Positions 1 to 9,012 are shown, numbered from the stretch's first letter. The stretch: 64,000 bases of DNA from DATFVJ01 sp963851085 (GCA_963851085.1 CAWKNX010000005.1:310001-374000); one strand, 5' to 3'. Program-made: numbers and translations. The notes: a model not told the origin generated them from the letters alone.

Positions 1-681
1 GTAGATCGACTCGGCGAGCACCTTCGCGCCGCGCAGGTGGCGGGCCGCGTCGATCAGGCGGCGGCGCACGGCGGCCAGCTCGGCCTCCAGGACGTCGCAC
101 ATCCGCAGGCAGGCGCCGATCTGCAGCTGCCCGGCCGGCGACAGCTGCTGGCGGGCCAGGACGGCCAGCTCAGCCGGCGCGTCCTTGCGGCTCAGGTCAC
201 TGAATGCCGGGGCTCCCTGGTGGAACAAGACCGCGTGCACGCGCTGCACCCAGGCGGTGTGCCCGGCGCGCAGGTCGTGATACAGCTCCAGCAGCGCCCG
301 GCACTCCAGCACGTGCTCCGGCGGGATCCAGCATTCTGGGAGCCGGCCCTGGGTCAGCAGGTCCCGCATCAGCCGGGCATCCGCCCGGTCAGTCTTGGCC
401 CGCCTCTTGCGCCCGCGCGCGGCCGCGGTATCAGCGGGCTCGGCCAGGTGCGCCTCCACGCCTGCGCGCTGCAGCTCCCCGGTCACATACCGCCAGCCGG
501 TGCACGCCTCGGCCGCGAACGCGACCCCGGCCGGGTTCTCGAACCGGGCCAGCCATGACCGGAAATGCTCCCGGTCGGCCGGGGCGACCTGACCGCAGCT
601 CACCTCCCCGGTCTCCAGGTCCAGGTAGCCGAAGGTGATCTGCTTCCGGTGGATGTCTAACCCACCTACGATCGATGGCAT
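1..681 (-). CDS. IS110-family transposase, N-terminal part (runs off the window)
   Basis: Translating the minus strand from the ATG at 681 gives an open frame of 227 codons to the window edge. The protein opens with a DEDD-type RuvC-like domain: GGLDIHRKQ (D9), an E in EACTGW (about E58), and TDRADA (about D98 and D101). These are the acidic residues of the IS110 family. The residues after about 115 (HDLRAGHTAWVQRVHAVLF) match the helical segment that follows the DEDD domain in this family. The serine-containing C-terminal transposase_20 domain lies outside the window. An AGGAGG ribosome site sits just upstream of the ATG. Family membership is secure from motifs; whether the element is intact cannot be seen. 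Confidence 0.85.
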   Translation of the reverse strand, partial: MPSIVGGLDIHRKQITFGYLDLETGEVSCGQVAPADREHFRSWLARFENPAGVAFAAEACTGWRYVTGELQRAGVEAHLAEPADTAAARGRKRRAKTDRADARLMRDLLTQGRLPECWIPPEHVLECRALLELYHDLRAGHTAWVQRVHAVLFHQGAPAFSDLSRKDAPAELAVLARQQLSPAGQLQIGACLRMCDVLEAELAAVRRRLIDAARHLRGAKVLAESIY

Positions 682-870
682 CGGGACCTCCTCATGCTCC
701 GTGGCCGAATGCCGAACACACCCATCGTGGTGCGTCTGAGCTGAGGAGGTCTCGCATCCACCGGGCGAGACTCCCCGCTCAGCCGGCTACAGGACCGGCC
801 GGATGCATGTCATCTTTTTACCGCTACGCCCTGTTGGGCCAGTTGAGTCGACATATACTACTAAGCGTGT
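682..870 (-). other. Non-coding leader of the IS110 element, candidate bridge-RNA region
   Basis: No convincing gene is present. The stretch holds an inverted repeat, GTCTCGC at 749-755 against GCGAGAC at 765-771, with a 9-nt loop. In IS110-type elements the non-coding end upstream of the recombinase encodes the structured bridge RNA; the position fits, but structure and element end are not proven here. Confidence 0.3.
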
Positions 871-1004
871 GGTAGTTTCTACACTTAGTGACGGAGTTCG
901 TGCCGGTCTTCCGTGGCGGATCACCGGGGACGTGCGAATGACCCGTTGGTCGGACGTCGGGACACGGCCCAGCCCGCGCCGGGTGACGGCCGATACCGAG
1001 CGGC

Positions 1005-1376
1005 GTGACGCCCGGGGCGTCCCTGCGCGAGGTAACCAAGCGGATCTTCACCCGCAACGGCTACCAGGTGATCACCGCCGCGAACGGCCAGGAAGCTCTC
1101 GAGATTGCCGGTGGCCACCCGGGTGAGATCCACCTGCTGGTCACCGACGTGATCATGCCATACATGCTCGGCAAGGAAGTCGCGGAGAAAATGCGGTTGA
1201 TCAAACCCGAGATCGAAGTGCTCTTCATGTCTGGCTACGCCCGGGGTGTCCTGATCGTGTCCTGACCTCACAGGGCAGGCTTGATCCGAACGTGGCCTTG
1301 GTGGAGAACCATTCTCCGAGGCCGACCTGCTGGCGGTGGCCGGGCAGGTACTCAACGGGCCACTTCGGGGGGTTTA
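1005..1376 (+). pseudogene. Broken response-regulator receiver domain (C-terminal receiver of a hybrid histidine kinase)
   Basis: The readable part contains LVTDVIMPYMLGKEV (phospho-acceptor Asp in TDV) and EVLFMSGYA, typical of the receiver at the end of hybrid sensor kinases. The N-terminal acidic pocket is missing. The frame breaks after GYARGVL. An imperfect 11-bp tandem duplication (gtgtcctgatc/gtgtcctgacc, about 1247-1268) shifts the frame, and the family sequence resumes as TSQGRLDPNVALVE. A one-base loss near 1310 shifts it again, after which FSEADLLAVAGQVLNG is readable. With both shifts repaired the normal C-terminus of the domain is recovered. No kinase core is present, so this is a relic. 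Confidence 0.75.
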
Positions 1377-1379
1377 AGA

Positions 1380-1749
1380 CTGTCAAGGGCCACCCCGTCC
1401 AGTAGTGGCCTCTTCGGTATACGCAAATGTTTGATGCGAACTGAGCGAACAGCACCTGGAACGTCACGCTCGCCGAGCCGGCTCCCGGCGCCCTGATCGA
1501 CTCGGCCATCGGGGTCGGCAGTCCGCGCCGACAATGCCGCGGGGACGCCACTTGATGAGTGGTCCCGCGGCACGTTGCAGTGGCGGTCAGTCGCCGCGAA
1601 CGGCGGGCCGCAGTCCACATTCACCCGGCTAGCGTTCTAGATCAGAAGGCCTATGCAGGCGAAGGGGCCGCGGCAGTCTGTTGGATGGCGGGCCTCGCCT
1701 TCGCCGATCGTCCGATCCAGGGTGTTAACCCTAGATCATTTATCCTTCT
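1380..1749. other. Gene-free stretch
   Basis: Short frames exist on both strands but none has a ribosome site, family motif or sensible composition. I see nothing functional here. Confidence 0.4.
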
Positions 1750-1932
1750 CTAGCCGTTAGGGCTGTTGTACATCCATTTCGAGGACGCGTCCGGTGCCGC
1801 GATGGGAGCGGTCCTCACGTGCACGCTCGCTGGGTGCGCGGCCGCCACCGAGACCGAAGCCACGGATACGACAGGTCCGGTCATTGCGAGAGCTACCAGA
1901 GCCGGGATAGCGACAATTCTCCCGATGCGCAT
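1750..1932 (-). CDS. Small exported protein of unknown function
   Basis: The 60-residue frame begins MRIGRIVAIPALVALAM, with charged N-region, hydrophobic core, and an AAAHPASV stretch that suits signal peptidase I, leaving a mature peptide of roughly 27 residues ending in MYNSPNG. A GGAGG ribosome site lies 7 bases before the ATG, which supports expression. There is no domain I recognise. It could be a full-length secreted peptide or the signal-peptide end of a truncated exported protein. It stands alone, divergent from the large regulator at 2377. Confidence 0.55.
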   Translation of the reverse strand: MRIGRIVAIPALVALAMTGPVVSVASVSVAAAHPASVHVRTAPIAAPDASSKWMYNSPNG

Positions 1933-2340
1933 GATGCCTCCATTGGGGGAACCCGGAGACCGGCAATCCCTTTGGACGGTTCGACCGGTCCGCGCGGCAC
2001 TTACCGTCCGGCACGTTGAAGCTACGTGTCGGTTGTGTTACTGGGCCGTGTATGGCTTGTAACTGTTCAGTGATTCTTGGCTAATACCTAGCGGGCCGCT
2101 ACCGTGATGCCCTTTCCCATGCGCGGGCAAACTCCGGTCCAATTCGAAGTAATAAGACTAAGACTAGTTAGTTACCCCGGGCTGGAAGGCGTGCTGAAAG
2201 TTGCATTGCAAATTCGTCCGGCAATTTCGCTTACGTAGGACTGTCGCCGTAATCCTTTTCCATGCCGATCTTAATGGAGATGCCAGGCGCGTGGCAGTCG
2301 GGCGCGATCATCCCACGCTCCACGGCGCGCCGGCTGCAAG
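1933..2340. other. Intergenic stretch, relatively AT-rich for this window
   Basis: No supported gene. From about 2030 to 2260 the sequence is visibly poorer in G+C than its surroundings (for example a taatacctag run and an aataagactaagac run), which suits a regulatory region in front of the regulator at 2377. Confidence 0.4.
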
Positions 2341-2376
2341 TTGCAACGCATTTATCGCGTGTGGTATCGTCGCAAC
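2341..2376 (+). promoter_or_regulatory. Candidate leaderless promoter of the LAL regulator
   Basis: TTGCAA (2341-2346) and TATCGT (2365-2370) resemble -35 and -10 boxes 18 bp apart. The first in-frame GTG follows at 2377, where transcription would begin. No Shine-Dalgarno sequence is present, as expected for a leaderless mRNA. Inference from spacing only. Confidence 0.4.
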
Positions 2377-5199
2377 GTGCCTTCACCGGCCTTAACCGAA
2401 TCAATGTTCGGCCGAGATAGCGAGCAATCCAGGCTGGTCAGCTGGGTAAGCAGGGTCGCTGACGGCCACGGCGGCGCGGTGCTGATCGAGGGCGAGCCGG
2501 GAATCGGCAAGTCAGCGCTCGGCCGTGCGGGTTGCACCATGGCGGCCGAATTGGGCTGCCAGGTGTTCTGGGGCGCCGGCGACGAGCTGGGGCAGGCGTT
2601 GCCGCTGCTGCCGTTGCTTGACGCCTTACGGGTACGCGAGCCGTCCGCAGACGAACGGCGAACCACCATCGTCCGGCTCCTGCGCGGGGAGTTCACCTCC
2701 GGTCGTGGCGAGGACCTCTCGGCGGCACTCGCGGAGCAGTTGCTCGCGCTTGTCGACGAGCTGTGCGACAGATCGCCGGTCGTGCTGGTTGTCGATGATC
2801 TTCAGTGGGCGGATCCGGCCACCGTCGCGCTGTGGGCACGCATGGCGCGATCAGTGACTCAGCTCCCGCTCTTGCTGGTCGGCATGATGCGCCCGGTGCC
2901 TCAGCGGGATGACCTGCTGGCGCTGCGGCACTCGGTGGGCGTGACCGCACGGCTGCGGCTGCACGGGCTCGCCGACGCGGCGGTGGCCGATCTCGTCGGC
3001 GCGCTTGCGGGCGGCAAGCCGGACGAGGACCTGTTGCGGCTCGCCGACGGCGCCGCGGGCAACCCGCTCTACCTGACCGAGCTGGTCGACGCGCTCGCTC
3101 GCAGTTCCTGCCTGACCCTCACCGACGCGGGCACGGCCGAGCTGGGCAACGGCCCCACGCCAGGCTCGCTGTCGGCGGCGATAGCCGATCGGCTGGGATT
3201 TGTGCCCGGCTGGGTGCGTGAGGTGCTGCGGGCCGCGGCGCTGCTCGGGGTGGACTTCTTGGTGCCTGACCTGGCGGTCGTCCTTGGCCGCGGCGTCGCG
3301 GACCTGATCCCGGCGGTGGACGAGGCCCTGGCCGCGGGGGTGCTGGTGGAATCGGGCGACGGCCTGCGGTTCCGGCATCCGATGATCCGCGCCGCGCTGT
3401 ACGACGACATACCCGCGCCGGTCCGCGCCGCATGGCACCGGGATGCCGGCCGTGCCCTTGCCGAAGCTGGGGCGCCGGTCGACCGGGTCGCCCGCCAGCT
3501 TCTGCCGGCCCTGGGTGGCACCGCGGAGCCGATGGATGAGTGGATGCTGCACTGGCTGGCCGCCGCGGCGCCGCTGCTGGTCGGCCAGGCACCGCGGGCC
3601 GCGGCCGAGTTGCTGCGCCGGGCGGCCGGAAGCTCACCGGCCGGCTCGGCGGCGCACGACGGCCTGGTCTGCCGGCTTGCCGACGCCCTGTACCGGGTCG
3701 GCGACCTCGGTGAGGCGGAGCAGGTGGCCAGCCGCGCGCTCGCCGGTGCCGTCGATCCGGCCGTGGTTGTCGATCTGCACTGGACGCTGGCGCAGTGCCG
3801 GACCGTCACCGGCCGGTTCGCGGAGTCCCTCGCCGCGCTGAACCAGGTACTGGCGTCGCCTGCGATCTCGGCGCGGCACCGCGCCCGCCTTCTCGTCCTC
3901 ACCGCGCGGATGCACTTCAACCTCGGCCAGGTGGAAACGGCGGGCCAGGTAGCCGCGGCCGCGCTGGCGCAGGCAACGGACGCGGGTGACACCTGGGCAA
4001 TCGCCTGGGCGTTGCACGTCCTGGCCATCGTGACGGTCATGCAAGGGCAGATGGCGGACGCGCTGCCGCTGTTCGAGCGGGCGCTGACCGTGACCCAGGC
4101 CGACCCGACCCTGACCGACCTGCGGCTCCTGCTGCTGCTGAATCAGGCCGTCGCGCTGGGTGATCTCGATCAGTACGAGCGTGCCTTCGCGGCGGCCCGG
4201 CAAGCGCGGCAATTGGCCGACCGTGTCGGCCTGGTCGTCCGGCAGGCCCAGGCGCGTAGCGCGCTGGGCCAGTTGCTCTTCGATACCGGCCGCTGGGATG
4301 ACGCGATCGCCGAGGTCGGGGCGCTGCAGGAAGACATGAAAGACCCCGGCGTGGCGTGCTGCGACCACGGCGTCGCCGCGGTCATCCACTTCCATCGCGG
4401 CGAAACACGGGCGGCGCGGCAGCACCTCGCCTGTGCGGCTCCACGCGCCAAGCGGATCGGGAACAGTGTCGTCGCGTCCCTGGCGCTGGGGCGCAGCCTG
4501 GACGCCGAGCACTCCGGCGCGCCGGACGAGGCACTTGCGGTGCTGACCGCCGGGTTCGCGAACGATGCCGAGGAACTGGAGGAGATCGAGGATCTGCTCG
4601 CCGACGCCGTCCGCCTGGCCGTGAACGTCGGCGATGTACGTGCCGCGAGGACTCTCGCTGGCCGCGTCGAGACACTCGCCCACGAAGTGGAGATCCCCCA
4701 CCGGCATGCCAACGCGCTGTATTGCCGCGGCTTGCTCGATCGCGACGCCACCCGGCTGCTCGCGGCCGCTGACCGATATCACGACGCGCGCCGGCCCTTG
4801 TCGGGCGCGAAAGCGCTGGAGGCGGCCGCCGGGATCCTCGTGGACGGCGGTGACCGCGGCCAGGCGCGCGCTGCATTCACTCGTGCCGTCGACCTTTACT
4901 CGTCGCTCGGCGCTGCCCGGGATGTCGCACGCCTGCAGGCCAGGTTCCGCGCGCACGGCATTCGCCGCGGCCCGCACGCGAAGCACAAGGCGGCTCGATC
5001 TGGCTGGGACAGCCTTACGCCCACAGAGTCCAAGATCGCCGCACTTGTGGCAGACGGAATGTCAAACCCGCAGATCGCCGCCAAGCTGTTCCTGTCCCGC
5101 CGGACCGTGGCGACCCACGTCTCCCATATTCTGGGCAAACTTGACCTTCATTCACGGATAGACATCGCCCGCGAGGCCGCCCGGCGCCAGAGCGCATAG
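2377..5199 (+). CDS. LuxR-family regulator of the LAL type (AAA ATPase + HTH)
   Basis: About 940 residues. An AAA_16-type ATPase lies near the N-terminus, with Walker A GEPGIGKSAL (about residues 39-48) and a Walker B-like VVLVVDDLQWAD near 140. A long helical, TPR-like middle follows, and a LuxR-type HTH forms the last 60-65 residues (LTPTESKIAALVADGMS ... RRTVATHVSHILGKL). Such proteins are signal- and ATP-dependent transcription activators; the ligand cannot be read from sequence. I chose the GTG at 2377 because a promoter-like sequence lies directly upstream. An ATG at 2404 (MFGRDSEQ) is the alternative and would keep the whole ATPase. No neighbouring gene is co-oriented, so the target is unknown. 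Confidence 0.85.
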   Translation: MPSPALTESMFGRDSEQSRLVSWVSRVADGHGGAVLIEGEPGIGKSALGRAGCTMAAELGCQVFWGAGDELGQALPLLPLLDALRVREPSADERRTTIVRLLRGEFTSGRGEDLSAALAEQLLALVDELCDRSPVVLVVDDLQWADPATVALWARMARSVTQLPLLLVGMMRPVPQRDDLLALRHSVGVTARLRLHGLADAAVADLVGALAGGKPDEDLLRLADGAAGNPLYLTELVDALARSSCLTLTDAGTAELGNGPTPGSLSAAIADRLGFVPGWVREVLRAAALLGVDFLVPDLAVVLGRGVADLIPAVDEALAAGVLVESGDGLRFRHPMIRAALYDDIPAPVRAAWHRDAGRALAEAGAPVDRVARQLLPALGGTAEPMDEWMLHWLAAAAPLLVGQAPRAAAELLRRAAGSSPAGSAAHDGLVCRLADALYRVGDLGEAEQVASRALAGAVDPAVVVDLHWTLAQCRTVTGRFAESLAALNQVLASPAISARHRARLLVLTARMHFNLGQVETAGQVAAAALAQATDAGDTWAIAWALHVLAIVTVMQGQMADALPLFERALTVTQADPTLTDLRLLLLLNQAVALGDLDQYERAFAAARQARQLADRVGLVVRQAQARSALGQLLFDTGRWDDAIAEVGALQEDMKDPGVACCDHGVAAVIHFHRGETRAARQHLACAAPRAKRIGNSVVASLALGRSLDAEHSGAPDEALAVLTAGFANDAEELEEIEDLLADAVRLAVNVGDVRAARTLAGRVETLAHEVEIPHRHANALYCRGLLDRDATRLLAAADRYHDARRPLSGAKALEAAAGILVDGGDRGQARAAFTRAVDLYSSLGAARDVARLQARFRAHGIRRGPHAKHKAARSGWDSLTPTESKIAALVADGMSNPQIAAKLFLSRRTVATHVSHILGKLDLHSRIDIAREAARRQSA

Positions 5200-5246
5200 G
5201 GGCAACCGCGGAAGAATCGATCAGGTTCGCTTTGTCGGCCGCGCCC

Positions 5247-5732
5247 TCATCGCCAGAGGTGAGATGGCCGCCAGTCGTCGTCGCGGGCCACGTCGGTCGG
5301 CCTCTCCTCGTCGGCCTCGGCCTTGAGTGTGAAGTAGACGGCCTTGCCCGTGGCCGTTCGCTGGAAACCCCAGCTAGCGGACAGGTTGGCAAGCAGCGTC
5401 AACCCCCGCCCCTCCTCCGCGTCCAGCGGCGCATGCATCGGCACCGGCTCGGACTGCGAGCTGTCGTGGACGGAGACGCGCATCCAGTTCTCAGCCGAGG
5501 TGATCACTAGCTGAATAGTCTCATCTTCGCGCAGGCCGTGCCTGAGCGCATTGGTGATCAGTTCGCTCACGAGTAGGGCCGCGACGTAGGCGTCGATGTC
5601 GAGATCCCGGGCGCGGATGACCGCCTCGACGTGACGGCGAGCCGCGGCTGCCGACGCCGGGTGCGCGGGAAGGCGGATACGGAGGGTACGCAGGTGCTGC
5701 GCCGCCACGCAGATCGGCACTGTCATGTCCAT
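5247..5732 (-). CDS. Anti-sigma-factor-like ATP-binding protein (HATPase_c_2, RsbW/SpoIIAB type)
   Basis: 161 residues. The domain shows the N-box region LLVSELITNALRHG and the G1/G2-like EGRGLTLLANLSASWGF, as in the serine-kinase/anti-sigma family that is strongly expanded in actinomycetes. There is no receiver or sensor domain. Start ATG at 5732 has AAGGAAA upstream; the frame is open further but without a ribosome site. The biochemical role is either binding a sigma factor or phosphorylating an anti-anti-sigma protein; no partner gene is adjacent. The second such gene in the window is at 62806-63267. Confidence 0.8.
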   Translation of the reverse strand: MDMTVPICVAAQHLRTLRIRLPAHPASAAAARRHVEAVIRARDLDIDAYVAALLVSELITNALRHGLREDETIQLVITSAENWMRVSVHDSSQSEPVPMHAPLDAEEGRGLTLLANLSASWGFQRTATGKAVYFTLKAEADEERPTDVARDDDWRPSHLWR

Positions 5733-5942
5733 CTGGTTTCCTTGCCGTGCCAGTAAAGCCACTAAAGGAGGAGCGGCCCGCCCCGTCGTGAGGGATCGCG
5801 GGTCAAGACCGATAGGCCGCGATCTCCCGGCCTCGGTCAGCGCGAGCGGCGAAGACCGCTGCGGCATTTGAACAGGATCGCCCAGGTTCCCGGACCGAGA
5901 CATCCGTCTGCTGACCGATTTCGCAAGCACCCGGCCGACCAC

Positions 5943-5991
5943 GCCGCGCCGTGGTCGAGGTGCACCCGCGTTTCCATCCCGATGGTGGACG
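5943..5991 (+). repeat. 49-bp fragment of an integrase gene
   Basis: These 49 bases are identical to 27904-27952 inside the integrase relic and encode its VVEVHPRFHPDGG segment. Nothing else of the integrase is present, so this is a recombination scar. It abuts the truncated DUF805 gene. Confidence 0.8.
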
Positions 5992-6279
5992 GACGACCCG
6001 CGAGGCCAGCGCTCCTCGGATACCGACGGCTACACCCACGGAACTGGAGGTAGCGGCGGGGCTGTCGCCACCGGCTTCGTCATCCTCGTCATCGTGCTCA
6101 TCTACCTGGGGCTGGTGGGACTCGCGCTGCTGGTCCGCCGGCTCCACGACACGGACATGTCCGGCTGGTGGGTACTCATCGGACTCGTTCCGTTCGGCGC
6201 GCTCACCCTCCTGATTCACCCTGCTCGAGGGGACGCCTGGGCCCCGTTCAAACGGCCCTGGGATGAGCCCGGCGGGTGA
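5992..6279 (+). pseudogene. C-terminal piece of a DUF805 membrane protein
   Basis: The frame reads a hydrophobic helix (GFVILVIVLIYLGLVG) followed by the DUF805 signature LVRRLHDTDMSGWW, a second membrane segment, and a stop at 6279. The N-terminal membrane helices are missing and the frame joins the 49-bp integrase fragment directly. No start codon with a ribosome site is present; a GTG at 6094 is the first possible. DUF805 proteins are small membrane proteins of unknown function. I consider it a 5'-truncated relic. Confidence 0.65.
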
Positions 6280-6376
6280 ATCAGCGCGATGGCCCGGCGG
6301 CGGCCGCGTGAACTGGCGCCCGCACGGGGGTCGCCCGTGCGGACGAGCGAATCCGTGCGTCAGCCGTTTGGGATCG

Positions 6377-7510
6377 TTATTCGTTCCCCATGGGCCGCGC
6401 GGGCTCGAGCTGTGATGGTGGCGCGGCACGGGCGAACTGGATGGTCACGACCAAGAGCACGAGGAGCGTGACACCGAAGACGGTGATCGGCTTGCTCGCG
6501 CTCCCGCCGATTCGGTCCCTGTCCCACAAGAGGTTGAAGCCGGCGAGGGCCGCACCGACACCGATCCAGCCAGCGAGGACGGCGACACCGAACCGGCGCG
6601 GCACCGCCACGGCCGCACACGTCGGCACGATGAGCGCCACCAAGGTCGCCCAGGCGGACGGGAACACGTACCAGCGGTCCGCGGCTGCGGAGAAGGCGTT
6701 CCACAGGTCCAGGTCGTGGTAGAAGAGCGCCACCGCTCCGGCACCCCCGGCGAGGGCCACAAGCCACGCACTCCGGCCCTGGGGAGGCAAGGGCATAAGC
6801 CTGACCTCACCGATTCGTGCCAGCGCGATCCACGCGAGGCAGCCCGCGAGCAGCAGGACAAGGTGAGCGAGGAACACGAACCACCAGCCGCCGCCCTGCG
6901 GGACGGCTTGCCACCTCAGCCTGTCGATGGGCAAGAACAGAAGTCCCGGCGTCGAGGCGGCAACGACGCCAAGCAGGAGCCCAGGGCCGACACGCCGCCT
7001 CATGCCAGCCATGAGTATGCAGGCACCTGCGCCCAGCGCGAAAGCGGCGAGTACGAGCACGTATATCCCGTATCGCCACGCCCAGGCCGAGAGCAGGCCC
7101 AGGACAAGCATCACCGCGGCCAGGACCGCCAGGCCGCCCGCGACCGCCAGGCCGCGCTCTCTGGGGGGCGCCGCCGCGGGGCTTAGCGCCTCAACGGGGC
7201 TTGGCGCAGCTGCCGCCGGCACACCGGCTGAGGCCGAGTGCAGGTCCGCATTCTCCTCCGGCGCCGGTCCGGCCACCTTGGCTAGCGGCGCCTCTGCCAC
7301 CGGCGCAACTTCTGCCACCGGCGCTGGCACTCCCGCCGACGGCGCCTCTGCCGCCACTTCTGTCACTTGCGGCGACGGAGTCCCCGGCGCCACCTCTGGT
7401 GCCGCCGTCACTTGCGCCGCTACCACGCGAGCCACTGGCTCTGCTACCTGAGCCACCGGCTCTGCCACCTGCGCCGACGGCACCTCCGCCCGCGGCGCCT
7501 GTTCCGCCAC
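6377..7510 (-). CDS. Membrane half of the caspase-like effector (separated by a frameshift)
   Basis: 377 residues: a long Ala/Pro/Val/Glu-rich linker (AQVAEQAPRAEVPSAQ, then PVAQVAEP repeats) for about 120 residues, then about eight hydrophobic helices starting at GGLAVLAAVMLVLGLL and ending MGNE. The low-complexity linker continues the KSAAAPKPPAKAKSAQ tail of the upstream caspase frame exactly where that frame turns into improbable Gly/Ser-rich sequence. A single base change near 7520 would fuse the two into one caspase-linker-multispan protein of about 745 residues. I infer that this is the native form. The membrane part would anchor the protease or form a pore. Confidence 0.65.
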   Translation of the reverse strand: MAEQAPRAEVPSAQVAEPVAQVAEPVARVVAAQVTAAPEVAPGTPSPQVTEVAAEAPSAGVPAPVAEVAPVAEAPLAKVAGPAPEENADLHSASAGVPAAAAPSPVEALSPAAAPPRERGLAVAGGLAVLAAVMLVLGLLSAWAWRYGIYVLVLAAFALGAGACILMAGMRRRVGPGLLLGVVAASTPGLLFLPIDRLRWQAVPQGGGWWFVFLAHLVLLLAGCLAWIALARIGEVRLMPLPPQGRSAWLVALAGGAGAVALFYHDLDLWNAFSAAADRWYVFPSAWATLVALIVPTCAAVAVPRRFGVAVLAGWIGVGAALAGFNLLWDRDRIGGSASKPITVFGVTLLVLLVVTIQFARAAPPSQLEPARPMGNE

Positions 7511-8621
7511 CTGGGCCTGGCTGCGCTGACTTGGCTTTCGCCGGCGGCTTCGGCGCCGCTGCCGACTTGGCTGTCACCGCTGCCGGCTTCGTCACGACTG
7601 GCGGCTTCGCCGCCGCGGCCGACGGTGCCTGTTCCGCCACCTTCGTCTCTGGCGCACCGGCCCGCAGCCCGGCCGCGGCCTCGGCGGACACGGTGCGGCT
7701 GTCGTCCTCAGTGAGGTGCCCAAGTGCCTGCCGCGCGGCGAGCGCGAGCCCGGCATGCCTGCCTTGCAGCAGGCGCACCAGCTCCTTGACCGCTGCGGCG
7801 CGGATCGCGGCGAACGGGCTGTCAATCGCTTCCTGCAGCTCACGCGGCAGTGGCGCGGGCGTGGTGATCGGGCGGCTGCGGCGGGCGATGATCAATTCAC
7901 CCTGCACGCCGAACGTCCACTTGCCTGGCGTCTGATTAGGCGTGACGGCCCGCACCTTGTCGTAGACGTAGTCGTACAGTTCGTCCAGCGCGATCAGGCC
8001 GTCCTCGTCACGGTCGGCATCCCCGGTCCGCAACCCTTCCACCAGGGCACTGGTGAACACCGACGGCGCCAGCTCGCGAGCGTCGGCAAGCTCATCCCCC
8101 TCGAACGCGTACTCCATCGCGCTTGACGCGGTGATCACCGCCCGGCCCCGGCCGCCGAACTGCTGCTCGATCCCCATTTCCGCGCCCGCCCTTGGGGTCA
8201 GGCCGCGCTCGAACGCACCCGCGTAACAGCAGTCAAGCAGCAGCACGACCCGGCGCGAGCGGCTGCGGCTCATCCGCCGGTTGACGAACTCGGCCGCCAC
8301 CGCCGTGGCGCCCAGCCGCCGCAGCATGCTGTTGGACGCCGCGAAGTACAGCTCGCCGTCCTCATCCTTGACGCCGTGGCAAGAGAAATGTAGTAAGAGC
8401 AGATCGTCCGGCCGCCGGTCGGCGAAGAACTCCTCCACCGCCAAGCTGATCTCGTGTGCGGGCTGGTTGAGCAGCGTACGCACCTCAAACCCGCCGATCG
8501 CGGGATCCCGCAGCACGGCCGCAAGCGCCTGGGCGTCGCTCGCCGGTGCGCGCAGGCGCCGCAGCCCCGGATCGGTGTAGTCGTCGCTGGCGACGATCAG
8601 AGCACTACGACTGTCGTCCAT
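7191..8621 (-). CDS. Caspase-like cysteine protease, EACC1-associated type
   Basis: Peptidase C14-like domain at residues 1-265. LHFSCHGVKDEDGELYF carries the catalytic His (about 82) and VVLLLDCCYAGAF the catalytic Cys (about 132). A HEAT-like stretch (AIRAAAVKELVRLLQGRHAG) and a Pro/Ala-rich linker follow. ATG at 8621 (MDDSRSALIV) lies 7 bases after the stop of the EACC1 gene; a longer frame begins at 8693 without support. After about residue 367 (position 7520) this frame becomes Gly/Ser/Arg-rich and is probably out of frame, the true continuation being 6377-7510. Bacterial caspases of this class act as proteolytic effectors in conflict or programmed-death systems. Confidence 0.8.
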   Translation of the reverse strand: MDDSRSALIVASDDYTDPGLRRLRAPASDAQALAAVLRDPAIGGFEVRTLLNQPAHEISLAVEEFFADRRPDDLLLLHFSCHGVKDEDGELYFAASNSMLRRLGATAVAAEFVNRRMSRSRSRRVVLLLDCCYAGAFERGLTPRAGAEMGIEQQFGGRGRAVITASSAMEYAFEGDELADARELAPSVFTSALVEGLRTGDADRDEDGLIALDELYDYVYDKVRAVTPNQTPGKWTFGVQGELIIARRSRPITTPAPLPRELQEAIDSPFAAIRAAAVKELVRLLQGRHAGLALAARQALGHLTEDDSRTVSAEAAAGLRAGAPETKVAEQAPSAAAAKPPVVTKPAAVTAKSAAAPKPPAKAKSAQPGPGGGTGAAGGGAVGAGGRAGGSGSRASGSRGSGASDGGTRGGAGDSVAASDRSGGRGAVGGSASAGGRSCAGGRGAASQGGRTGAGGECGPALGLSRCAGGSCAKPR

Positions 8622-8628
8622 TGGGCAC

Positions 8629-9012
8629 TCACCCGCCAGCGTGCCGGCGCAGCCACTCATCGGTGAGGCGCCGCTGTTCCCTGGACGACACACCGGTCAG
8701 CTCCAGCGCATCGCCGCCGAGCTCAAGCTTGATGCTGCGCTGCGGAGACCTGGCAAGCCAGGACCGAACCACGGCCACCACATGAGAAAGCACCTGCGAC
8801 TGCGCGACGGTGACCATAAGAGCACCCAGCGCCGCGACATCCACCGCCCTGGTTCCGGGTGGTGGCTCGCCCGCCCGCACCTGCTCAACCGCGTCCACGT
8901 CCAGGTCGAGCAGTTCGCGGCGAAGTTGCGCGGCTGCCTCGGCGACCTCCTCAGCGTCGGCGCCCGACCCCACGGCAACCTGGATTCCGAGAGTCGCTAA
9001 CTGGTCTCCCAT
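8629..9012 (-). CDS. EACC1 (effector-associated constant component 1)-like protein
   Basis: 127 residues, starting MGDQLATLGIQVAVGSG, with an amphipathic helix (AEEVAEAAAQLRRELLDLD), a central segment (ALGALMVTVAQSQVLSHVVAVVRSWL) and a C-terminal strand pair (RSIKLELGGDALELTGVSSREQ). Size, layout and its place immediately before a caspase gene match the EACC1 component described with nSTAND/caspase-type conflict systems. It is predicted as a constant scaffold or adaptor between sensor and effector. A GGCGGGGG ribosome site precedes the ATG at 9012. First gene of a two- or three-gene operon with the caspase. Confidence 0.7.
   Translation of the reverse strand: MGDQLATLGIQVAVGSGADAEEVAEAAAQLRRELLDLDVDAVEQVRAGEPPPGTRAVDVAALGALMVTVAQSQVLSHVVAVVRSWLARSPQRSIKLELGGDALELTGVSSREQRRLTDEWLRRHAGG

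Noticed and set aside
204..638. Long plus-strand frames over the first 650 bases
   Set aside because: They are shadows of the IS110 transposase on the minus strand, whose DEDD motifs are clear.
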